A stretch of DNA of 20,317 nt, from contig DASWMI010000224.1 of NCBI GenBank assembly GCA_036399835.1, positions 1 to 20,317 of the forward strand, given 5' to 3'. Origin of the DNA: DASYML01 sp036399835 (lineage in GTDB: Bacteria; Acidobacteriota; Blastocatellia; Pyrinomonadales; Pyrinomonadaceae). The notes under the pieces are model-generated. The model had not been told where the DNA came from, made no database searches, and was given only the letters and a program-made list of their open reading frames with translations. The position numbers and the translations under genes are program-made. Positions 14,237-20,317 of the stretch are shown piece by piece; the stretch's first letter is position 1, and each line of letters starts with the position of its first letter.

Positions 14237-16117
14237 ATGCGCGACGAGCTGCTTGGATATTATGAACGCGAGCTGGTTTTCATGCGCCAGATGGGGGCGG
14301 AGTTCGCCAGAAAGTATCCGAAGATCGCCGCGCGGCTGCTGCTCGACGCCGATAAGTGTGAAGACCCGCACGCCGAGCGGATGATAGAGGCTTTCTCTTT
14401 TCTCGCTGGCCGCGTTCATCTCAAGATTGAGGACGAGTTTCCGGAGATTACGGAATCCTTTCTCAATATTCTCTATCCGCACTATCTCGCGCCGATTCCC
14501 TCGATGACGATTGCGCAGTTTTCGCTCGATGCAGAGAAGGGCAATCTGACGACCGGGTATCCCATCGAGAGCCAGACGAATCTTTATTCGAGGCCCGTCA
14601 ACGGCACGTCCTGTCGTTTTCGCACCTGCTATCCGGTCACGCTCTGGCCCGTACACGTCCTGTCGGCGAGTCTCGAATCGCTGGACCCCGTAGACACTCG
14701 CGGCAAGTGGAGCGAAGCTGTCATCCGGATACAGATGCAGTGTCAGAACGGGACCAGGCTTTCCGAGCTGCGGATGGGCGAGACGACAGAGCCGCTGGAC
14801 CATTTGCGCTTCTACATCAACGGCGAAGCGCAGCTTGTCTATCCGCTCTACGAGCTAATCTTCAACCACGCGACGCGCGTCGAGCTGCGAGACTTGTCGA
14901 GCAAGGCAGGCGGCGGCAACGGCTCTGCCCGGGGCGCGGCCAGACCATCGCTCAGCCTGCCGCCGTCGGTGCTCAAACAGGTCGGCTTCGAGACGGATGA
15001 AGGAATGCTGCCCTACGCCGCTCGCTCCTTTATGGGCTACAGGCTGCTGACGGAATATTTCTCTTTCCCCGAAAAGTTTCTCTTCTTCGATATAAACGAA
15101 CTGGGCCAGGCCGGGCGCGCTGGCTTCGGGGACCGCTTCGAGATACTGATTTACTTGAGAGACGTCGTACCGCTGCGCGCGCAGGTTGACGAGACGACTT
15201 TTCAGCTCGGCTGCACACCCGTTATCAATCTCTTCAAGGAGATCGCAGAGCCGATTCAGTTGACGGGCCAGCAGTATGAGTATCACGTCATCCCGGATGT
15301 ACGTCAGCAGGCAGCGATGGAAGTCTATGCGATTGACGACGTGGTGAGCACGGACCCGCTGGCCCAGCAGACCCGGCAGTTTCAACCCTTCTACTCGTTT
15401 CGCCACGCCTACGACCGCGAACAGGACCGCACCTTCTGGTACGCCACGCGCCGCCAGTCGCAGAGGCCCGAAGACGAAGGGACGGAAGTCTATCTCTCGC
15501 TCGTTGACTTAGGCTTTAACCCGCACGTCCCCGCCTCAGACATCATCACCGTGCGCGTTACCTGCACGAATCGCGATCTGCCCGCGAGGCTTCCTTTCGG
15601 CGGGCGCGAGGGCGACCTGGAAGTCGAAGGGGCTGTGCCGCTGTCGCGCGTGCGTTGTCTGACCAAGCCGACGCCGACCCTGCGTCCTCCTATGCGACGC
15701 GGCGCGCAATGGCGGCTGCTCTCGCATCTCTCGCTCAACCACCTGTCGCTGGTCGAGAGCGAAGAGTCGAGCGCGCCGGATGCGCTGCAAGAGATTCTCT
15801 TTCTTTACGACCAGGAGGATTCATCCGCGACGCGCAAACAGATTACGGGCATCAGCAGCGTGAGAAGCCGCCGCGTCGTGCGGCAGACAGGCTCTCGCAT
15901 CGGCTCGGGCTTTGTGCGCGGGATAGAGACGACCATAGAGTTTGACGAAGAGCAATATGTCGGGAGCGGCCTGTTCCTCTTCGCCTGCGTACTCGAAAGA
16001 TTTCTCGGATTGTATGCTTCGATCAATTCGTTCAACCAGCTGGTTGCCAGGACCAAACAACGCGAAGGTGTCTTGAAGCAATGGCCGCCAAGAGCAGGAG
16101 AACAGATTCTCCTCTAA
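14237..16117 (+). CDS. tssF: T6SS baseplate protein TssF
   Basis: The 626-residue product starts with the TssF signature YYERELVFMRQMGAEFARKY, followed by FLAGRVHLKIEDEFPEITES and LNILYPHYLAPIPSM, and ends with FNQLVARTKQREGVLKQWPP, the typical C-terminus. TssF is the main baseplate wedge protein and works with TssG, usually two TssF per TssG. A Gly/Ser/Ala-rich patch near residues 221-235 looks like a loop. The ATG at 14237 gives the normal start for the family, but it lacks a proper Shine-Dalgarno sequence; only GAAG (14229-14232), part of the repeat arm, lies upstream. Its last 37 bases overlap tssG in another frame, as expected for translationally coupled partners. Confidence 0.96.
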   Translation: MRDELLGYYERELVFMRQMGAEFARKYPKIAARLLLDADKCEDPHAERMIEAFSFLAGRVHLKIEDEFPEITESFLNILYPHYLAPIPSMTIAQFSLDAEKGNLTTGYPIESQTNLYSRPVNGTSCRFRTCYPVTLWPVHVLSASLESLDPVDTRGKWSEAVIRIQMQCQNGTRLSELRMGETTEPLDHLRFYINGEAQLVYPLYELIFNHATRVELRDLSSKAGGGNGSARGAARPSLSLPPSVLKQVGFETDEGMLPYAARSFMGYRLLTEYFSFPEKFLFFDINELGQAGRAGFGDRFEILIYLRDVVPLRAQVDETTFQLGCTPVINLFKEIAEPIQLTGQQYEYHVIPDVRQQAAMEVYAIDDVVSTDPLAQQTRQFQPFYSFRHAYDREQDRTFWYATRRQSQRPEDEGTEVYLSLVDLGFNPHVPASDIITVRVTCTNRDLPARLPFGGREGDLEVEGAVPLSRVRCLTKPTPTLRPPMRRGAQWRLLSHLSLNHLSLVESEESSAPDALQEILFLYDQEDSSATRKQITGISSVRSRRVVRQTGSRIGSGFVRGIETTIEFDEEQYVGSGLFLFACVLERFLGLYASINSFNQLVARTKQREGVLKQWPPRAGEQILL

Positions 16118-17094
16118 CTGAAGTCCTCTACGAGAGACCGTACAGCTTCGATTTTTTTCAAGCCGTGCGGCTGCTCGAAAGAATCTCTCCGGAGCGCCTG
16201 CCCGTCGGGCGCGACGGCGATTCTCTGCGCGAGGTCGTACACTTTCGCTCGCGTGCCTCGCTGGCCTTCCCGCCCAGCCAGCTTTACCAGATCACGCACA
16301 ACGGCAAGGATTCCACAGAGCCGCCAGAGATGACCGTCGCCTTTATGGGCATGACAGGTCCGCTCGGCGTGCTGCCTCAGCAGTACACGGAACTCGTCAT
16401 GGAGCGCGCGCGCCACAAGGACACGGCGCTCTGGGCCTTTCTGGACCTCTTCACGCACCGCATGCTCTCGTTCTTTTATCGAGCCTGGGAAAAGCATCGC
16501 TTCCCCATCGCTTATGAGCGAGGACAGTTTGACCAGTTCACAAGCTATCTCTTTGACATCATCGGCCTCGGCACGCGCGGCCTGCGCGGTCGCCTACACC
16601 AGCCTGACCAGGGACTACTCTTCTACGGCGGGCTGATCGCGCAAAAGCCGCACAGCGCGAGCGCCATTGCTGCCATCCTGAGCGATCATTTCGGCGTGCG
16701 TGCGGAGGTGGACCAGTTTGCGGGCCAGTGGCTCAGGCTGGACCAGACGAGCCTCTCGCGGCTCGGCGCGGCCAACAGCCAGCTCGGTGTGAGCACCGTG
16801 GCCGGGGCGCGCGTCTGGGACGATCAATCAAAATTTCGACTCAAGCTCGGGCCGATGCCGCTCAAGCAGTTCAGGGAATTCCTGCCGGTCGGGTCCGCCT
16901 ACAAGCCTATTGCCGCGCTCTTGCGATTTCTCGTCGGGCTGGAATTCGACTTTGATATTCAGCTCATACTCGAAAAAGAAGAAGTGCCCGCCAGCCACAT
17001 CAAGACGCGCGATGAAAAACAGTCCAGGCTCGGCTGGACCACCTGGCTCAAGACACAACCCTTTAAGCAGGACGACCGGCAGGTCGTGCTCTAA
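16081..17094 (+). CDS. tssG: T6SS baseplate protein TssG
   Basis: The 337-residue protein carries the TssG signature PYSFDFFQAVRLLERISPER and then FMGMTGPLGVLPQQYTELVM. The middle region includes FLDLFTHRMLSFFYRAWEKH and the C-terminal half ends near LGWTTWLKTQPF, all typical. TssG joins two TssF copies and TssE in the wedge and offers loops that bind TssK. The ATG at 16081 lies inside the end of tssF; the 37-base overlap makes a shared mRNA certain and coupled translation likely. An alternative start inside the overlap is not needed, because the signature lies only about 20 residues downstream. tssH begins 62 bases later. Confidence 0.95.
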   Translation: MAAKSRRTDSPLTEVLYERPYSFDFFQAVRLLERISPERLPVGRDGDSLREVVHFRSRASLAFPPSQLYQITHNGKDSTEPPEMTVAFMGMTGPLGVLPQQYTELVMERARHKDTALWAFLDLFTHRMLSFFYRAWEKHRFPIAYERGQFDQFTSYLFDIIGLGTRGLRGRLHQPDQGLLFYGGLIAQKPHSASAIAAILSDHFGVRAEVDQFAGQWLRLDQTSLSRLGAANSQLGVSTVAGARVWDDQSKFRLKLGPMPLKQFREFLPVGSAYKPIAALLRFLVGLEFDFDIQLILEKEEVPASHIKTRDEKQSRLGWTTWLKTQPFKQDDRQVVL

Positions 17095-17156
17095 TGGAAA
17101 TCATCAGAAACAGCAGATTGAAAATCTCGATTTTGAGCAGTTAAGGAGCGACGACA

Positions 17157-19979
17157 ATGAACGTTAATCTTAAATCCCTCATCGGCAGGCTCAATGAGAC
17201 TTGCCGCGGCGCGCTCGAAGCGGCTGCGGGTCTCTGCCTCTCGCGCACTAATTATGATGTTGACCTCGAACACCTGCTGCTCAAGCTCGCTGAAGCGCAG
17301 GAGACTGACATCGCGCGCATCCTGCGCCAGTACGAAGTGGACCAATCGCGTCTGACGAAAGACATCACGCGCGCCCTGGATAAGCTCAAGACAGGCAACT
17401 CGCGCACGCCCGCTTTAAGCCCGCGCCTCCCGCAGTTGATTCAGGAAGCTTGGCTGCTGGCCTCGATTGAGTTCGGCGCGTCGCGTGTTCGTTCGGGACA
17501 CATCCTGCTCGCGCTGCTGGCGAATGAAGATTTGGCGCGGATTGCCAAAGAGATTTCAAAAGAGTTTAGCCAGATTTCGGTCGAATCGCTGAAGAAGGAT
17601 TTCGCCAGCATCACGGCTGGCTCGCATGAAGACAGGGAGGCCGCGAGTCTGGCCGGAGCGCCTTCCGCAGGAGACCCTCTGGGCGCGCCTTCCGGCTCAC
17701 CGGCGGGGACCAAGGCTCTGGACCAGTTTACGGTTGACCTGACGGCCAAGGCTCGCGCGGGCCAGATTGATCCTGTGCTCGGACGCGATTTCGAGATTCG
17801 ACAGGTGGTTGACATCCTCACGCGCCGCCGTCAGAACAATCCCATCCTGACTGGCGAAGCCGGTGTCGGTAAGACCGCCGTGGTCGAAGGCTTCGCCTTG
17901 CGCATCGCGCAGGGTGATGTGCCCGAGCCGCTCAGGAACGTAGCTGTCCGCACACTCGATCTGGGCCTCTTGCAGGCGGGCGCGGGCATCAAGGGCGAGT
18001 TTGAGAATCGCCTCAAGTCGGTCATCGAAGAAGTTAAGGGTTCGCCGCAGCCGATTATTCTCTTTATCGACGAGGCGCACACGATGATCGGCGCTGGCGG
18101 CCAGGCCGGACAAAACGATGCCGCCAACCTCTTAAAGCCTGCGCTGGCGCGCGGCGAGCTGCGCACGATTGCCGCGACGACCTGGGCCGAGTACAAAAAG
18201 TATTTCGAGAAGGATGCCGCGCTGGCAAGACGTTTTCAGGTCGTCAAGGTCGAAGAGCCTGATGAAGAGAAAGCTATCTCGATGATGCGCGGGCTGGCCG
18301 AGATGATGGAGAACCATCATCGGGTGCGCGTGCTTGACGAGGCCGTGGTGGATGCCGTCAAGCTCTCGCATCGTTATATCTCGGGTCGCCAGTTGCCGGA
18401 CAAGTCCGTCAGCGTGCTCGATACTGCCTGCGCGCGCGTCGCCATCGGCCAAGGCGCGACGCCTCCGGCGATAGAGGATTCGCAGCGCCGGATTGACCGC
18501 CAGAGCGTTGAAATCAGTTCGCTTGAACGCGAGGCCATCACGGGACTGGACCACGCAGAGCGCATCAATGAGCTGAAGGCCGCGAAGGCTGAAGAGGAAG
18601 AGAAGCTGGCGAAATTGAAAGAGCAGTGGGAGAAAGAGCGCGGAATTATAGAGAAGATTCGAGAGATTCGCTCGCAGCTTGAAGAGGCTGCCGTGAGTCG
18701 TGCCGCAGCCGGGGCAAACGGTGACGGCCTGGCGGCTAACGCCGATTCCGCAACCGCTGCGACTACTGCGGAGGCGGCAGTGGCAGGCGCTGGTCCGGCT
18801 GTGGCCCTGCCCTCCGGTCCAAATGCGATTCCGGCACAGGCGACCGCGACCATGCCGCCCACGACAGCGCCCGCTTCAACTATTGATGTTGAAGCTCTAC
18901 GGGCAGAGCTTTCGGGGTTGAATGAAGAGCTTGAGCTGGTCCAGGGCGAGACGCCTTTGATGCAGGCTGTGGTCAACTCGCAAACTATCGCGGATGTCAT
19001 CTCCGGCTGGACCGGAATCCCTGTCGGCAAGATGATGACCGACGAGATTAACGCCGTGCTCCAACTCAAAGACAATCTGGAGCAGCGCGTTATCGGTCAA
19101 TCGCACGCGCTCGAAGCCATCGCGCAGAGAATTCAAACTTCGCGCGCAGGGTTAACAGACCCGCGCCGTCCCGTCGGCGTCTTCCTTCTCGTTGGTCCAA
19201 GCGGCGTCGGTAAGACGGAGACCGCCCTGACGCTGGCCGACACGCTCTACGGCGGCGAGAAGAATCTGGTTACGATCAACATGAGCGAATACCAGGAATC
19301 GCACACGGTCTCTTCGCTCAAGGGTTCGCCTCCGGGCTATGTCGGGTATGGCGAGGGCGGCGTCCTGACGGAAGCCGTGCGGCGCAAGCCTTATTCGGTC
19401 GTCCTGCTCGATGAGGTCGAGAAGGCGCATCCGGACGTGATGGAGCTTTTCTATCAGGTCTTCGATAAGGGCATGCTCGAAGACGGCGAAGGGCGCGAGA
19501 TAGATTTCAAGAACACGGTCATCCTGCTCACTTCAAACGTGGCGACCGATACGCTGATGAAGCTCTGCGCAGACCCTGAGACGAAGCCCGAACCGGAAGG
19601 GCTGGTCGAAGCCATCCGCCCTGAGCTAATCAAGGTCTTCAAGCCCGCACTCTTAGGCAGGATGGTCGTCGTGCCTTACTATCCGATCTCCGACACCGTG
19701 ATGCGCGAGATTATCAAGCTGCAACTGGGCCGCATCGGACGCCGCCTGGAAGAGAATCACGGCGCTGATTTCACCTACGACGAGGGCGTCATTTCGGAGA
19801 TTGCCGCGCGTTGTAAAGAGGTCGAGAGCGGTGCTCGCAATGTGGACCACATCCTGACGCGCTCGCTCCTGCCCGAGATGTCCGGCGAGTTTCTCTCGCG
19901 CATGGCTTCGGGCAGCAATATCAAGGGCGTGCATGTCGCGGTTGATACGGACGGCAAGTTTAAGTACGACATCTCCTGA
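17157..19979 (+). CDS. tssH: T6SS sheath-disassembly AAA+ ATPase TssH (ClpV)
   Basis: The 940-residue protein has two AAA+ modules: Walker A GEAGVGKT (233-240) with Walker B D305-E306, and Walker A GPSGVGKT (680-687) with Walker B D752-E753. The N-terminal ALEAAAGLCLSRTNYDVDLE is characteristic of ClpV rather than ClpB. ClpV hexamers recognise TssC in contracted sheaths and extract subunits for reuse. A coiled-coil middle domain lies around residues 440-512. After it comes a low-complexity segment rich in Ala, Thr, Pro and Gly (514-575) before the helix leading to module two; this makes the protein longer than most ClpV. AAGGAG (17143-17148) precedes the ATG by eight bases. Confidence 0.97.
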   Translation: MNVNLKSLIGRLNETCRGALEAAAGLCLSRTNYDVDLEHLLLKLAEAQETDIARILRQYEVDQSRLTKDITRALDKLKTGNSRTPALSPRLPQLIQEAWLLASIEFGASRVRSGHILLALLANEDLARIAKEISKEFSQISVESLKKDFASITAGSHEDREAASLAGAPSAGDPLGAPSGSPAGTKALDQFTVDLTAKARAGQIDPVLGRDFEIRQVVDILTRRRQNNPILTGEAGVGKTAVVEGFALRIAQGDVPEPLRNVAVRTLDLGLLQAGAGIKGEFENRLKSVIEEVKGSPQPIILFIDEAHTMIGAGGQAGQNDAANLLKPALARGELRTIAATTWAEYKKYFEKDAALARRFQVVKVEEPDEEKAISMMRGLAEMMENHHRVRVLDEAVVDAVKLSHRYISGRQLPDKSVSVLDTACARVAIGQGATPPAIEDSQRRIDRQSVEISSLEREAITGLDHAERINELKAAKAEEEEKLAKLKEQWEKERGIIEKIREIRSQLEEAAVSRAAAGANGDGLAANADSATAATTAEAAVAGAGPAVALPSGPNAIPAQATATMPPTTAPASTIDVEALRAELSGLNEELELVQGETPLMQAVVNSQTIADVISGWTGIPVGKMMTDEINAVLQLKDNLEQRVIGQSHALEAIAQRIQTSRAGLTDPRRPVGVFLLVGPSGVGKTETALTLADTLYGGEKNLVTINMSEYQESHTVSSLKGSPPGYVGYGEGGVLTEAVRRKPYSVVLLDEVEKAHPDVMELFYQVFDKGMLEDGEGREIDFKNTVILLTSNVATDTLMKLCADPETKPEPEGLVEAIRPELIKVFKPALLGRMVVVPYYPISDTVMREIIKLQLGRIGRRLEENHGADFTYDEGVISEIAARCKEVESGARNVDHILTRSLLPEMSGEFLSRMASGSNIKGVHVAVDTDGKFKYDIS

Positions 19980-20053
19980 AACGGGCGCGGCGCGTGAGGG
20001 CGGCCCCTGGCAGATGGCTGTCGCGTTGATTAAACAAAGAGAGAAGCCAAGCT

Positions 20054-20317
20054 ATGCCATCCTACATTCAGGCAGACAGGCCGATTGCGGTAGCCACTCC
20101 GCTCGGCGATGATGTCTTGCTGCTGGTCGGCTTTAAGGGCCAGGAAGCCATCTCGCAGCTTTTCCGTTTCGAGCTTGAGCTGATCGCTGAGAACGAGCAA
20201 AAGATCGCCTTTGACAAGCTCCTCGGCCAGAACATTACGGTGAGCCTCGCTTCCGTCAACGAACAGACGCGCTATTTCAGCGGCATCTGCAATCGCGTTG
20301 CTCAGGGCGGGCGCGAT
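20054..20317 (+). CDS. tssI: T6SS spike protein TssI (VgrG), 3' partial
   Basis: The first 88 codons of a VgrG are present and the frame is still open at the window edge. The N-terminal FRFELELIAENEQKIAFDKL, followed by LLGQNITVSL and RYFSGICNRV, matches the gp27-like first domain of VgrG. VgrG trimers cap the Hcp tube and form the puncturing spike, often with a PAAR protein or C-terminal effector domain. Neither can be judged here, because the rest of the gene is outside. The ATG follows AGAGAGAAG (about 20037-20045). The gene lies 74 bases after tssH on the same strand, so it probably belongs to the same transcript. Confidence 0.93.
   Translation, partial: MPSYIQADRPIAVATPLGDDVLLLVGFKGQEAISQLFRFELELIAENEQKIAFDKLLGQNITVSLASVNEQTRYFSGICNRVAQGGRD

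Noticed and set aside
17112..17140. AAAATC-TC-GATTTT palindrome before tssH as an operator
   Set aside because: Only six base pairs with a two-base loop, with nothing else around it; likely by chance.
17157..19979. Housekeeping chaperone ClpB instead of ClpV
   Set aside because: The N-terminal AAGLCLSRTNYDV segment is of ClpV type, and the gene sits between tssG and vgrG.

Overview
The window is most of one type VI secretion system (T6SS) locus. Sixteen genes all lie on the + strand and cover nearly the whole 20.3 kb. The order is: FHA/membrane protein (5' end cut off), tssK, tssL, tssM, tagJ (impE), a small unknown Trp-rich gene, tssA, tssB, tssC, hcp copy 1, hcp copy 2, tssE, tssF, tssG, tssH (clpV) and tssI (vgrG, 3' end cut off). 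Twelve of the thirteen core T6SS proteins are represented; the outer-membrane lipoprotein TssJ is not in the window. I see no PAAR, effector or immunity gene; these could lie downstream of vgrG.

Region by region. Bases 1-3548 hold the FHA protein, the baseplate-membrane connector TssK and the inner-membrane TssL. Bases 3657-7334 hold TssM, with an intact Walker A motif. Bases 7468-9954 hold TagJ, the Trp-rich unknown and TssA. Bases 10084-12109 encode the sheath (TssB, TssC). Bases 12264-13557 encode two divergent Hcp tube proteins. Bases 13670-17094 encode the baseplate (TssE, TssF, TssG). Bases 17157-19979 encode the sheath-recycling AAA+ ATPase ClpV. VgrG starts at 20054.

How they work together, from knowledge of the families: TssL and TssM form the membrane complex. 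TssK, TssE, TssF, TssG and VgrG form the baseplate docked on it. Hcp hexamers stack inside a TssB/TssC sheath whose assembly is coordinated by TssA. Sheath contraction fires the Hcp/VgrG needle, and ClpV, with TagJ as a TssB-binding accessory, disassembles the contracted sheath. The FHA protein probably links phospho-signalling to the membrane complex.

The organism is a fairly G+C-rich Gram-negative bacterium (roughly 58-60% by eye). The protobacterial-type T6SS combined with hairpins built from 7-8 bp tandem units between genes makes me lean towards Acidobacteriota, but this is a low-confidence impression. The secretion system itself is canonical. The less ordinary material is non-coding or accessory: three inverted-repeat elements with tandem-repeat arms directly before tssM, tssE and tssF; a nested hairpin between the hcp genes; a possible degenerate lytic-transglycosylase-like domain on the FHA protein; a 62-residue Ala-rich insertion in ClpV; the Trp-rich unknown; and an excess of the palindrome TGGWCCA.
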